The notes under the pieces were generated by a model, which saw only the letters and a program-made list of their open reading frames with translations, searched no databases and was not told the origin of the DNA. 64,000 nucleotides of DNA from Hyphomicrobiales bacterium (GTDB lineage Bacteria > Pseudomonadota > Alphaproteobacteria > Rhizobiales > Xanthobacteraceae), in contig JAFKKN010000006.1 in NCBI GenBank assembly GCA_017305535.1, positions 283,103 to 347,102 of the forward strand. The letters are read 5' to 3'. Positions 11,237-20,516 of this stretch are shown piece after piece. Every line of letters starts with the position of its first letter. Positions within the stretch are counted from its first letter, which is position 1. Made by a program: the position numbers and the translations under genes.

Positions 11237-11792
11237 GGCTGCATATCCCCGCCGCCATGCCGATGATGTCGCGCGTCGACGCCGCTGCTGACTGGCTTGG
11301 CCGATGGCATTGGCGAGGACATGAACGTTGCGCCGGGTTCCGCTTTCCGTTTCGACGCGAAAATCCGAGCTTCCACATGGGACGATGTGCAGGGCCATGG
11401 GATTCGTCAGCGTCAAAGGAGCCTTAGCCCGCCCGAACGGGCTGGCTTTTCACCCTTCAGTAACGTTGGTTAGCGTTAAAAAAGCGTTGATGAAATCGCG
11501 CGAGTCCAACGCAATGCGGGTACGGACATGCCGATTGCACGCCCGACCCGGATTCCCTGTGGATGCATCGCCGCGGAGAGCGCCACGGCTTGCCCGCCAC
11601 GGTCGGTGCTGGCACCTTTATGTCGAGATCGTGACGATGGCGTGCGACGGATTGATCGATCCGCCGCCAAAATGAGCGGCTGGCGCCGTGGTGCCGCCGG
11701 GTTTGAGGGATGAAGTCGAGTTGGGTCCAATAGTCGAGAAGCCAGCGCCAAGGCGCCAGCGGGCCCTTCCGATCCCGAAGGCCAGTGCCGAC
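11237..11792. other. Divergent intergenic region between rsmH and the amidase, no mraZ
   Basis: No convincing gene is seen. mraZ, which often precedes rsmH in dcw clusters, is absent. The dcw promoter should lie here. A run of three direct copies of ARCGTT at 11462, 11472 and 11483 (spacing 10 and 11 bases) and an AT-rich TTAAAAAAG stretch are the only obvious patterned sequence. Short open frames on both strands have no family resemblance. Confidence 0.6.
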
Positions 11793-12575
11793 ATGCCGAA
11801 ATTCACGCCCGATTCCTCAGTTGTTTTCGAGGTAGTCCCCTCCGAAAATTTCGGCGAGCGGAACAAGGGCCTGACGCCGGACATGATCCTGCTGCACTAT
11901 ACCGGGATGCCGGACCTCGAAGGCGCGCTGTACCGACTCTGCACCGCCGGAACCGACGTCTCGGCCCACTATGTGGTGCTGGAGGATGGCCGCATCCTGC
12001 AATGCGTGCCCGAAGACAAGCGCGCCTGGCACGCCGGCGTCTCCTATTGGGCGGGCGAAACCGACATCAATTCCTGCTCGATCGGCATCGAGATCGTCAA
12101 TCGCGGCCATGACTGGGGCTATCCGGATTTTCCGCTGCGGCAGGTCGCGGCGGTGATCGCGCTGTGTCGGGGCATCATGATCCGACGCAAGGTCCCGCCG
12201 CACCGGGTGCTGGCGCATTCCGACGTCGCGCCCTCCCGCAAGCAGGACCCCGGCGAGAAGTTTCCGTGGCGCTCGATGGCGGATTCCGGCGTCGGGCTGT
12301 GGATCGAACCGGCGCCGATCGTCAAGGGCGAGATGCTGCGCCCCGGCTCCACCGGCGATCAGGTCCGCGATCTGCAAGCGGCGCTGGCGCGCTTCGGCTA
12401 CAGCATCGAAGCGGACGGCCGCTACGACGTGCCGACGCGCGAAGTCGTCACCGCATTCCAGCGGCATTATCGTCCGGAGCGTGTCGATGGTATCGCCGAC
12501 CAGTCGACGGTGAAGACGTTGCAGGCGCTGCTTGCCGCGCTTCCACCCTCGAAGGCGATCGCCGCCGCCTCCTGA
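11793..12575 (+). CDS. AmpD-type N-acetylmuramoyl-L-alanine amidase with peptidoglycan-binding domain
   Basis: Zinc amidase that cleaves the MurNAc-L-Ala bond. Residues about 20-165 form an Amidase_2 domain: LLHYTGM carries the first Zn histidine, SCSIGIEIVNRG the conserved Glu region, and LAHSDVAPSRKQDPGEKFPW the second His and the Asp ligand. A PG_binding_1 domain follows at about 180-250 (GSTGDQVRDLQAALARFGY). The start MPKFTPDSS at 11793 gives 260 residues; the frame is open 35 codons further. No signal peptide is visible, so it is either a cytosolic recycling enzyme (AmpD/AmiD role) or exported by an unseen route. The gene is divergent from dcw and directly upstream of rnpB. Confidence 0.92.
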   Translation: MPKFTPDSSVVFEVVPSENFGERNKGLTPDMILLHYTGMPDLEGALYRLCTAGTDVSAHYVVLEDGRILQCVPEDKRAWHAGVSYWAGETDINSCSIGIEIVNRGHDWGYPDFPLRQVAAVIALCRGIMIRRKVPPHRVLAHSDVAPSRKQDPGEKFPWRSMADSGVGLWIEPAPIVKGEMLRPGSTGDQVRDLQAALARFGYSIEADGRYDVPTREVVTAFQRHYRPERVDGIADQSTVKTLQALLAALPPSKAIAAAS

Positions 12576-12634
12576 CTGCAACCGCATCGCCGCGCCGCTT
12601 GACGGATCGCCGCCAACCCCGCATGGGTGGCGCG

Positions 12635-13109
12635 TCAGTCGGCCGGACGGCCGCTCCGGCACCGGTCGAAAGGCCGCCGGGGAGGAAAGTCCGGGCTCCA
12701 TCGACATACGGTGCCGGATAACGTCCGGCGGGGGCGACCCCAGGGAAAGTGCCACAGAGAACGAACCGCCCGCCTTCGCCCTTACGGGCTTCGGCACGAC
12801 AGGCCCTCGGGCTTGCCGCGCCATAACGGCGCAAGCCGCGTCGGCGGGTAAGGGTGAAAAGGTGCGGTAAGAGCGCACCGCGTCGCCGGCAACGGCAACG
12901 GCATGGCAAACCACACCGGGAGCAAAACCGAATAGGGACGGCGCAGCGGCGGCTTCGCGCAAGCGATAACACCGCGAGATCATGTCGGGTCTGCCGTCCG
13001 GGTAGGTTGCTTGAGGCAATGTGCGAACATTGTCCCAGACGAATGGCCGTCACGTATCGTCCGTGCAAACGGGCGGTGCCCTACAGAACCCGGCTTACAG
13101 GCTGACTGA
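12635..13109 (+). ncRNA. rnpB: RNase P RNA (M1 RNA), bacterial type A
   Basis: Catalytic RNA that matures tRNA 5' ends. Diagnostic conserved blocks are in order: GAGGAAAGTCCGGGCTCC near 12680, CCCAGGGAAAGTGCCACAGA near 12740, GGGTAAGGGTGAAAAGGTGC near 12847, and CACACCGGGAGCAAAACCGA near 12914 followed by ATAGGGA. The 5' segment TCAGTCGGCC pairs with 3' GGCTGACTGA through one G-U pair to form P1, which sets the ends. About 475 nt is on the long side for the class. Ends are approximate to a few bases. Confidence 0.96.
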
Positions 13110-13127
13110 TATTTTATCGTGCTCCAT

Positions 13128-13163
13128 GAGGGGGGCGGCGCCCAGGCGCCGGCCCCCTCGCCA
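13128..13163 (+). terminator. GC-rich hairpin after rnpB, possible terminator
   Basis: GAGGGGGGCGGCGCC, loop CAG, then GCGCCGGCCCCCTC form a very stable stem about 20 bases after the RNase P RNA 3' end. No T-run follows, so its action as an intrinsic terminator is uncertain; it may act in 3'-end processing. Confidence 0.45.
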
Positions 13164-13275
13164 TGCCCCTGGTTCCCGATCATTCAAAATTGAACGATTT
13201 GCCGACCTTTGATTTTACGGCTGGGCGATAAGACTCGTGGACGCTGGCCGAGGTCAGCCGAGATCAGGTCCCGTC

Positions 13276-14475
13276 ATGACGCGCTTCTTCGCCCGACTGT
13301 TGCGTTTTGATCGTCCATCGGACGCGATCTATATCGAGTTGGTGGACTCGCTCTTCAGCCTGGTGCCGCCGATGATCTTTCTCGCGATCTCGGTCGGCGT
13401 GATCGGCGCGGCGATCTTCGCCCGTACTGGCGACTGGCTGGTGATCGGATTGACCGTTGCGACCCTCGTGGTGTCCGCCGAACGCATTCTGATGGCTCTG
13501 CGTTATCGTCGGGCCCGCGCCGCCGGCCCGCTGTCATTCGCGGCCGCGTGCGGTTGGGAAAAGCAATTCGCCACGCGAAGCTTCATCACGACCTCGATTG
13601 TCGGGACCATGGGCGTGTTGTGCTTCACGCTGCACGATCCCGAGATTCATATGCTGATGGTCGGCATGTTGTTCGCCTATGCCGCGGGCACGGTGACGCG
13701 CGTGGCCTATCGACCAAAGCTGGCGATCCTCAACCTCCTGATTCTTTCAACTCCGTCGATGATCGCCTGTCTGTTCCTCGGCGGGACGATTTATTGGTGT
13801 CTGGCGTTTCTCATCGTGATCTTTTTGCTCGGTGGTTTCGAGACGATACAACATCTGCATGCCACCATCGTCAGCCAGCTCACGCTCAAGCTTCGCTTCG
13901 CCGGCCTGGCACGCCGCGACGCCCTCACCGGCCTGTCCAATCGGCTTGCGCTGAACGAAAATCTGGAAGCCATTGTCGCTGCCGCCTCGCATGCCGGTCG
14001 TCCGCTCGCCATCCACAGTCTCGATCTCGACAACTTCAAGCAGGCGAACGATCGCTTCGGCCATCCGGTCGGCGACGCCGTGCTGCGCGAAGTGGCGAAG
14101 CGTCTGTCGTGGCTCACGCGCGAGAACGATCTGCTGGTCCGGCTCGGCGGCGACGAATTTGTGCTGGTCCAGGCCGATGTGACGTCACGTGAGCAGGCAT
14201 TGGCGCTGGCAACCCGTATTATCAGGGAAATCGCGACGACCTATCAAATCAATGGCAACGCGATTCAACTCGGCACCAGCGTCGGCATCGCCATGATGAC
14301 GCCTGAGCAACCGTTGACAGCCGAGGAATTACTCGACCGCGCCGATCAGGCGCTCTATCAGGCCAAGCGAACCGGTAGCGGCTTCATGGTCCATGCGGTG
14401 GCGCCGCAGCTGGTCCCGACGCTTCAGGACGGAAGCGAAATCGAGGACGCGCGGAAGATCGTCAACTCGAACTAA
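13276..14475 (+). CDS. Membrane-bound GGDEF diguanylate cyclase
   Basis: Predicted to make cyclic di-GMP from two GTP. The start MTRFFARLLRF gives 399 residues; a GTG 13 codons upstream is also open. The N-terminal half (about 30-205) holds five or six hydrophobic segments without a sensor family I can name. The C-terminal half is a GGDEF domain: DALTGLSNRLALNENL, HSLDLDNFKQANDRFGHPVGD and the catalytic RLGGDEFVLV. An RxxD sequence (REND) sits exactly five residues before GGDEF, so a product-inhibition I-site is present. The key residues are intact and an active enzyme is expected. There is no EAL domain. Confidence 0.93.
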   Translation: MTRFFARLLRFDRPSDAIYIELVDSLFSLVPPMIFLAISVGVIGAAIFARTGDWLVIGLTVATLVVSAERILMALRYRRARAAGPLSFAAACGWEKQFATRSFITTSIVGTMGVLCFTLHDPEIHMLMVGMLFAYAAGTVTRVAYRPKLAILNLLILSTPSMIACLFLGGTIYWCLAFLIVIFLLGGFETIQHLHATIVSQLTLKLRFAGLARRDALTGLSNRLALNENLEAIVAAASHAGRPLAIHSLDLDNFKQANDRFGHPVGDAVLREVAKRLSWLTRENDLLVRLGGDEFVLVQADVTSREQALALATRIIREIATTYQINGNAIQLGTSVGIAMMTPEQPLTAEELLDRADQALYQAKRTGSGFMVHAVAPQLVPTLQDGSEIEDARKIVNSN

Positions 14476-14729
14476 GGCCCTTTCCGTTCCGATCGAATTG
14501 GAGCGGGGCTCAGGCTTTTTGTTTTGACGCGCTTTCTTCACGCGAACCCGTATCCGCTTCGCTGGAAAACACTCCAACCCGCACGCCAATGGCGACGATT
14601 TGCATTGCAGCCATGCCCCGGCTTCGCAAAGGGCCTCTGCGCTGGCACCTCCGCGAGTGAACCGCTACAGCACGATGGTCATCGATCGTTCGCCGCCGCT
14701 TCACATCGCTTCCAGCTTCGTTGCCTCGC

Positions 14730-15632
14730 ATGTCGTCCCTCGTTTCGCGCCAATCACTCGGCCTGTCGCTCGGTTTTCTCGGCGTCGTGATCTTCGGCGG
14801 CACGTTGCCGGCGACCCGTCTCGCGCTCACCGGCTTCGATCCGTATTTCATCACCGCCAGCCGCTCCGCCATCGCCGGCCTTTGCGCGCTGACGTTGCTC
14901 GTGATCCTGCGTCGTCCGCTGCCGCCGAAACATACGTGGCTGTCGCTGGTGCTCGGTACACTCGGCGTCGTGGTCGGCTTTCCGCTGTTCATGGCCATGG
15001 CGATGCAGACGCTGCCGGCCGCGCATGGCGGCGTGGTGCTCGGCATCCTGCCGATCGCCACCGCCATTGTCGCGGTGCTGGTGACGCATGAGCGCCCCGG
15101 CCTCGCCTACTGGATCGCGGCGCTGGTTGGTGCTGTGCTGGTGATCGTGTTCGCGCTGCGCCATGGCGGCGGCGGCGTCGCCATCGGCGATCTGTTCCTG
15201 CTGCTGGCGGTGGCCGGCGGCGCGCTCGGTTACGGCTTCTCCGGCCGCCTCACCGCCTTCATGCCCGGCTGGGAAATCATCAGTTGGTCGATGGTGATCG
15301 CGCTGCCGCTGACGTTGCCCGCGACCTGGCTGCTGATGCCGAGCGATTTTTCCGGCGTTCCGTTGAATGCCTGGCTCGGTCTGGCCTACGCCGCGCTGTT
15401 CTCACAGTGGATCGGCTTCTTTGCCTGGAACGCGGGAATCTCGATCTGCGGCCTCAGCAAGGTGTCGCAACTGCAATTGCTGCAACCGTTCGTCACCATC
15501 GCGCTCGCCGCGCTGGTGAACCGCGAGGCAATCGACCTCGACACCATCCTGTTCGCGGCGGCGGTGGTCGCCACCGTCGCGATCAGCGCGCGGACGCGGA
15601 TACGCGTCGCGCCACCGCTGACACAGACGTAA
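14730..15632 (+). CDS. EamA-family (DMT superfamily) transporter
   Basis: Integral membrane protein of 300 residues with ten predicted hydrophobic helices arranged as two EamA repeats (about 10-140 and 150-290), like other drug/metabolite transporters. The substrate cannot be predicted. The ATG at 14730 (MSSLVSRQSLGLSLGFLG) is chosen; a TTG three codons earlier is open but no clear ribosome binding site favours either. The gene stands alone, tail to tail with the extensin-like gene on the other strand (13 bases between stops). Confidence 0.88.
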   Translation: MSSLVSRQSLGLSLGFLGVVIFGGTLPATRLALTGFDPYFITASRSAIAGLCALTLLVILRRPLPPKHTWLSLVLGTLGVVVGFPLFMAMAMQTLPAAHGGVVLGILPIATAIVAVLVTHERPGLAYWIAALVGAVLVIVFALRHGGGGVAIGDLFLLLAVAGGALGYGFSGRLTAFMPGWEIISWSMVIALPLTLPATWLLMPSDFSGVPLNAWLGLAYAALFSQWIGFFAWNAGISICGLSKVSQLQLLQPFVTIALAALVNREAIDLDTILFAAAVVATVAISARTRIRVAPPLTQT

Positions 15633-15645
15633 AGACGAAGAGAGC

Positions 15646-16902
15646 CTAGTCGTCGTCTTCGTCGTGGCTCGCATGATGCTTCGCGCCGCGACCGCCGATC
15701 GAACTGGTATAGGCCGGCTCCTGATGGGCGTATGAGCCACCGCGACCGGCGCGCGCCGCGATCTCTTCACCCGACACCGCAGCGGGTTTGCAAATCACGC
15801 GACCGCTTGAGCGCCGCATCAGGTCGACGTGAATGTGATTGTAGTGATAGACGTTGGCGCCCGGCGCCAGCACGGTGGTGAAGTGCTGACACGCCGCGCC
15901 TTGCACGTCGCGCAGGAAGCCTTGTTCTTCCGGCAGGCCCTTCCAGCCCTTCTGCACCGAGATGTAACGGCCGTCCGCCAGCGTGAAGCCTGCAACATCA
16001 AGCGCATTGCCAAAGGCGTGTTCGGAAATGTGCGCGCGCGGATTGCCGTTCATGCCGCGACACGAATAGGCGGAGATTTGCTTGATCTCGACGACGCGCG
16101 CACCGAACCAGCGCATCGCGGCCGGCTGGATGTTTTCGCTCAACCAGCGATCCAGCGCCGACACGATCGGACACGCCAAAGTCGCGGTCGGCTTCAATGT
16201 GACGGGACCGAACGCCGATACCATCGGTGCACGAGCCGGGCCGAGCGCCGGCAACGGCGCTTCGCGCGTAGCCTCACCCGGTATCGCGGACCCACGCGAA
16301 TAACGCGGCGCGGCATCGCCCGACGAATAGTCCTGAGGCGATGCATTCGATGTCGCATAGCCGCGTTGCGATTCCTGGCCACGCTGCGAATAAGGCTGCG
16401 GCCCGGTCTGCCAGCCGGGCGGCGTGTTGGCGCTCGCTTCCGCCGGCAGCGGAATTTCATCATCGGCGGGCGTGACACCCGGCGCGTTCAGCGATACCGG
16501 CCCGCGTCCGGCCTCACTATTATAGTCGGAGCGCGACGCTACCGATTGCGACGACGGCCGAGCCGCATAGCTCGGCTGCGAACCGGGCCAGCGCGGCTGG
16601 TTGCCGCGACCGCCAACGGCGGCCGGCGGCCGCATGTCGTCCGCGAATCCGAGCGAGGTGGATGCATCCCCCAGCGCCGCAACCTTCAGCGGGAATTCAG
16701 CGCCGCAGACGCCGGGGCCGGAAATCGGATTAATCCGGACCACTTCGGCAGTTTCCTTCACCGTACCGGACTTCAGGCACGCGGCCTCCGCCTCGGCGCG
16801 CCACGGGGCACGCTGCTCCATCTGCATGAAACCACGGCCGCAGCCCGCCAAAGAGGCGAGCGCAACACAGCCCATCAGTGAAAGGATCATTCGGCGCTTC
16901 AT
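15646..16902 (-). CDS. Extensin-family lipoprotein
   Basis: 418 residues. The N-terminus MKRRMILSLMGCVALASLAGC is a signal peptide with a lipobox (LAGC). Residues about 60-230 are low-complexity and rich in Ser, Pro, Gly and Arg. The C-terminal part (about 245-385) is the extensin-like domain, with HISEHAFGNALDVAGF and YHYNHIHVDLM (His/Asp clusters as in VanY/YcbK-type peptidases) and four cysteines likely to form disulphides. Bacterial members are envelope proteins of unsettled function. A role on peptidoglycan is an inference from the metallopeptidase-like histidines. The tail is Asp/His-rich (HASHDEDDD). Confidence 0.85.
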   Translation of the reverse strand: MKRRMILSLMGCVALASLAGCGRGFMQMEQRAPWRAEAEAACLKSGTVKETAEVVRINPISGPGVCGAEFPLKVAALGDASTSLGFADDMRPPAAVGGRGNQPRWPGSQPSYAARPSSQSVASRSDYNSEAGRGPVSLNAPGVTPADDEIPLPAEASANTPPGWQTGPQPYSQRGQESQRGYATSNASPQDYSSGDAAPRYSRGSAIPGEATREAPLPALGPARAPMVSAFGPVTLKPTATLACPIVSALDRWLSENIQPAAMRWFGARVVEIKQISAYSCRGMNGNPRAHISEHAFGNALDVAGFTLADGRYISVQKGWKGLPEEQGFLRDVQGAACQHFTTVLAPGANVYHYNHIHVDLMRRSSGRVICKPAAVSGEEIAARAGRGGSYAHQEPAYTSSIGGRGAKHHASHDEDDD

Positions 16903-17103
16903 GCGCGCACGTTGGTCGAATTTATTTAAAGACTCTTCAACGCGTTGATTTCAGGAAGTTTTAACCATGCGGGCTGGCGCGCGCATCTCCGATGCGAGGC
17001 AACGGTGATCTGATGCCGCCAATCGATTTCTCGGGAACGATCCACCGCTATGGCCGTTGAGCAGATCGCCAGAATGAACGCCCTCAAAATGGGGAGGTGG
17101 CCC

Positions 17104-17187
17104 ATGACGACGTTCGGCACGTTGAGCACCCTGACCGCGTATCTTTCCCTGGCCTTCGTGGGGGCTATCGTTCTCGGCTTGCTCTGA
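17104..17187 (+). CDS. 27-residue single-helix membrane peptide
   Basis: A very short frame: MTTFGTLSTLTAYLSLAFVG then AIVLGLL and a TGA stop. A strong Shine-Dalgarno GGGGAGG lies about 8 bases before the ATG. The peptide is almost entirely one hydrophobic helix with a short polar N-terminus. No family is named. The case rests on the ribosome binding site and clean hydrophobic composition. It sits in an otherwise empty 420-base gap between the extensin-like gene (other strand) and the DUF4403 gene. Confidence 0.5.
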   Translation: MTTFGTLSTLTAYLSLAFVGAIVLGLL

Positions 17188-17323
17188 ACCGAGGCCGGCT
17201 CCCGCGCAGCGCCGGTTCGGCATTCCATCCTCGCCCAAGCGTTTCCGGCCCGCCTTGACGACGCCGCAGTGACGTCCCATTGACGGCGACGATAGGCTTC
17301 GTCGTTGGGGGAACCGGAAACCG

Positions 17324-18874
17324 ATGCGCCTCAAAACCATTGTGATCGCCGCCGTGGTGGTCGCAGCCGCGTTTGCTGCGACCTTGAAGGCAATGGACTG
17401 GCTGGCGCCCGGCCAATCGCCGCCCCCGCCGGTGCTGGCGAAACTGCCGCCGCTGCCGGAAGCAACCCGTAACTCGACCCTGCTGGTGCCGATCCAGATT
17501 CCGCTGAAAGCCATCGGCGACGCCGCCGAGCGCGCCGCGCCGCGCAACTTCGGCGGCAAGGCGGCGAACCCGGTGCCGCAACTGTTGCAGGACGCCGACA
17601 TTAACTGGACCGCCACACGCGGCGTCATCACCGCCAGCGGCGCGCAGAACGCGCTGGCTCTGGCATCGCCGATCACCGGCAAGCTCAACGTGACAGGTTC
17701 GCTGTCCGCCGGCGCGCGGGGTGCGCTCAATGATGCGCTCGGCTCGCTGCTCGGCGGCAACGTCGCCAAGCAGATCGGCGCGATCAACATCAAGTCGTTC
17801 AAGGCCGACGCCGAAATTCGCGGCAATGTCGGCATGACATCGCGGCCGGCGCTGACCGCGAACTGGCGCATCGAGCCGAACCTCGCGGCGCAGGTCGATC
17901 TCGGCGACACCAACCTTTCGATCGCAGGCGTTCGCGTCAGCGTTCCCGCGCAAACCAAACCGGCGATCGATCAGGCCGTGAACGAACAACTCGCGGCATT
18001 ACAGCAACGCATCCGCAACGATCCGTTGCTCGAGCAGAACGCACGGCGCGAATGGGCCAAGATGTGCCGTTCGATTCCGCTCAACGGCCCGACCGCTTCG
18101 CAACCGCAGTTGTGGCTGGAATTGAAACCGACCAAGGCCATCGCGGTGCAGCCGGCGATCGATACCAGCAATGTCACGCTGATGCTCGGCGTCAATGCCG
18201 AAACCCGGATCACCTCCGCCGAAACCAAGCCGCAGTGTCCGTTCCCCGCGACCCTCGAACTGATCGCGCCGCGTCCCGCACGCGTCGATATCGGGGTGCC
18301 GGTCGACATGCCCTTCACCGACATCAACAAGATTCTCGCGGCGCAACTCGTCGGCAAGACCTTCCCTGAAGAGAAGGACAGTTCGGTTGCGGTCACCGTC
18401 AAACGCGCCACCGTCGCGGCGGCGGGCGATCGCTTGCTGATCTCGCTGGTGGTGGACGCCAAGGAAAAACGAAGCTGGTTCGGACTCGGCGCCGACGCCA
18501 CGGTGCACATCTGGGGCAAGCCCGCTCTCGATGCGAAGCAACAGACCGTGCGCCTGACCGACATCAAACTCGCGGTCGAATCCGACGCGGCCTACGGCCT
18601 GTTCGGCGCCGCCACCCGCGCCGCGATTCCTTATCTGGAAAAGGCGGTGGCGGAGAAAGCGGTCATCGACCTCAAGCCGCTCGCCGCCGATGCGCGTCAA
18701 CAGATCGGGGGCGTGATCGCTGGCTTGCAGAAGAAAGAGGACGGCGTTCGCGTCGATGCCGCAATCGACAGCCTCCGCCTCGCCGGAATCGCCTTCGATT
18801 CCACCAAGCTGCGGGTGATCGCCGAGGCCAGCGGCGCGGTGAAGGTCACCGTGACGACGCTGCCCGCCTTTTAA
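17324..18874 (+). CDS. DUF4403-family membrane-anchored protein
   Basis: 516 residues. An N-terminal membrane segment (TIVIAAVVVAAAFAATL) is followed by a short Pro-rich linker and then a long periplasmic region matching the DUF4403 family by its pattern: a start motif STLLVPIQIPLKAI, a central CRSIPL...LWLELKP block, and C-terminal LxVxxDAKEKRSWFGLGADATVHIWGKP. The function of the family is unknown; the beta-rich repeats recall lipid-binding BPI/SMP-like folds, which is an inference. It stands alone. Confidence 0.82.
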   Translation: MRLKTIVIAAVVVAAAFAATLKAMDWLAPGQSPPPPVLAKLPPLPEATRNSTLLVPIQIPLKAIGDAAERAAPRNFGGKAANPVPQLLQDADINWTATRGVITASGAQNALALASPITGKLNVTGSLSAGARGALNDALGSLLGGNVAKQIGAINIKSFKADAEIRGNVGMTSRPALTANWRIEPNLAAQVDLGDTNLSIAGVRVSVPAQTKPAIDQAVNEQLAALQQRIRNDPLLEQNARREWAKMCRSIPLNGPTASQPQLWLELKPTKAIAVQPAIDTSNVTLMLGVNAETRITSAETKPQCPFPATLELIAPRPARVDIGVPVDMPFTDINKILAAQLVGKTFPEEKDSSVAVTVKRATVAAAGDRLLISLVVDAKEKRSWFGLGADATVHIWGKPALDAKQQTVRLTDIKLAVESDAAYGLFGAATRAAIPYLEKAVAEKAVIDLKPLAADARQQIGGVIAGLQKKEDGVRVDAAIDSLRLAGIAFDSTKLRVIAEASGAVKVTVTTLPAF

Positions 18875-18935
18875 GGGTGCGACGTCTCCACAGAGCCTGA
18901 CTGTTTTTTTACAGGCAGATTTGCAACGCAAAATA

Positions 18936-19053
18936 AGTCGTCCCTGCGCAGGCAGGGACCCATACGCCGCAGCGGTTCGGCTCCGTAAATCGGGCGCGTT
19001 TATTTAACAATCGACGCCAGGGATTCTGGGTCCCCGCCGGCGTCGGGGACGAC
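18936..19053. repeat. Palindromic intergenic repeat, family B
   Basis: Outer arms TCGTCCCTGCGCAGGCAGGG and CCCCGCCGGCGTCGGGGACG flank a conserved interior (GCAGCGGTTCGGCTC..., then CAATCGACGCCAGGGATTCT). Near-identical copies are at 41693-41850 and 53443-53572, with a related one at 55925-56085. It is upstream of the substrate-binding-protein gene and could form a long hairpin. Confidence 0.85.
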
Positions 19054-19218
19054 TCCGAGAGCGCTTGGCCTTCATGCGCCCCTGCATTCCACTTTCGTTA
19101 AAAAGCCTCCGGGTGCGACAATCTGTCTTGCAGTGAGGTTGCGTTGTTGGCACAACCGCAACCGTGCGACGTACCGTCGCAACCACCCACAATAAGAACA
19201 ATCCAAGGAGATCACCGG

Positions 19219-20430
19219 ATGAACAAAACCGCCGCAACCTTCCTGGCCGGCCTCGCCATCGCCCTTTCCGGCGGCGCGGCGCAGGCACAGATTTCGGACG
19301 ACGTGGTCAAGATCGGGGTCTTGACCGATATGTCGAGCCTCTATTCCGACGCGACCGGCAAGGGTTCGCTGGTCGCCACGCAGATGGCGGTCGAGGATTT
19401 CGGCGGCAAGGTGAAGGGCAAGCCGATCGTCGTGCTGGCGGGCGACCACCAGAACAAGCCCGACGTCGGCGTCAACATCGCCCGCAACTGGATCGACAAC
19501 GACAAGCTCGACGCGGTGTTCGACGTGCCGACCTCGTCGGTGGCGCTCGCGGTGTCGACGCTGCTGACCGAGAAGAACAAGATCTTCATCAACTCCGGCG
19601 GCGGCAGTTCGGATCTCACCGGCAAGGCGTGCTCGCCGATCTTCGTCCACTACACCTACGACACCTATGCGCTGTCGAGTGTCGCCGGCAAGGCGATGGT
19701 CAAGCGCGGCGAGGACACCTGGTTCTTCCTCACCGCCGACTACGCATTCGGCCATGCGCTGGAGCGCGATGCCACCAACATCGTCAAGGCCGCCGGCGGC
19801 AAGGTGGTCGGCAGCGTGCGCCATCCGCTGAACACGTCCGACTTCTCGTCATTCCTGCTGCAAGCGCAAGCCTCGAAAGCCAAGGTGATCGCGCTCGCCA
19901 ATGCCGGCGGCGATTCCACCAACGCGCAGAAGCAGGCGGCCGAGTTCGGCATCACCCAAGGCGGCCAGAAGCTGATCGCGCTGCTTCAGGAGATCACGGA
20001 TACGCACAGTCTCGGCCTCCAGCAGGAGCAGGGGCTGATCCTCACCGACGGCTTTTACTGGGACATGAACGACGAGACGCGCGCTTTCTCGAAGCGTTTC
20101 ATTGCGAAGGTCGGCCACATGCCGACGATGATCCAGGCCGGGCTCTATTCGGCGACGATGCATTATCTGCAAGCCATCGACGCCACCGGCACCGACGACA
20201 CCGCCAAGGTGATGGCCAAAATGAAGGCGACGCCGATCAACGACTTCTTCGCCAAGAACGGCCACATCCGCGAGGACGGCCGCATGGTCCACGACATGTA
20301 TCTGTTCGAAGTGAAGAAGCCCTCCGAGTCGAAGGGCGAATGGGACCTCTACAAGCTGCTCGCCACTGTGCCCGGCGATGAAGCCTTCCGTCCGATGAGC
20401 GAAGGCGGCTGCCCTTACATCAAGAAGTAA
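19219..20430 (+). CDS. Branched-chain amino acid-type ABC substrate-binding protein
   Basis: Periplasmic binding protein of the Leu/Ile/Val (type I fold) class, 403 residues. The start MNKTAATFLAGLAIALSGGA at 19219 follows AAGGAG by 9 bases. The signal peptide ends AQA before QISDDVVKIGVLTDMSSLYS. Two lobes follow, with GDHQNKPDVG and the hinge-region DYAFGHALE. No permease or ATPase genes are nearby, so it is an orphan binding protein. The ligand is unknown; related proteins in this family bind aromatic acids or amides as well as amino acids. An intrinsic terminator follows. Confidence 0.92.
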   Translation: MNKTAATFLAGLAIALSGGAAQAQISDDVVKIGVLTDMSSLYSDATGKGSLVATQMAVEDFGGKVKGKPIVVLAGDHQNKPDVGVNIARNWIDNDKLDAVFDVPTSSVALAVSTLLTEKNKIFINSGGGSSDLTGKACSPIFVHYTYDTYALSSVAGKAMVKRGEDTWFFLTADYAFGHALERDATNIVKAAGGKVVGSVRHPLNTSDFSSFLLQAQASKAKVIALANAGGDSTNAQKQAAEFGITQGGQKLIALLQEITDTHSLGLQQEQGLILTDGFYWDMNDETRAFSKRFIAKVGHMPTMIQAGLYSATMHYLQAIDATGTDDTAKVMAKMKATPINDFFAKNGHIREDGRMVHDMYLFEVKKPSESKGEWDLYKLLATVPGDEAFRPMSEGGCPYIKK

Positions 20431-20454
20431 TCGCGGCTTAAACCAATAAACGAC

Positions 20455-20490
20455 AAAGGGCCGGACGACATTGTCGCCCGGCCCTTTTTT
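20455..20490 (+). terminator. Rho-independent terminator of the binding-protein gene
   Basis: AGGGCCGGACGAC, loop ATT, GTCGCCCGGCCCT then six T. A long GC-rich stem directly followed by a T-run, 25 bases after the stop codon at 20430. Confidence 0.9.
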
Positions 20491-20516
20491 ATGCGCGTTT
20501 TGTTTCCACGAAACGT

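Noticed and set aside
11476..11751. Possible mraZ or other small gene between rsmH and the amidase
   Set aside because: The 91-codon minus-strand frame has no MraZ/AbrB signature and Arg/Ser-rich composition.
12448..13183. Open frames inside the RNase P RNA gene
   Set aside because: The conserved RNase P blocks and P1 pairing explain the sequence; the frames have no family resemblance.
14476..14729. Terminator-like GAGC-GGG-GCTC followed by CAGGCTTTTTG after the GGDEF gene
   Set aside because: Stem of only four base pairs and interrupted spacing to the T-run; too weak to call.
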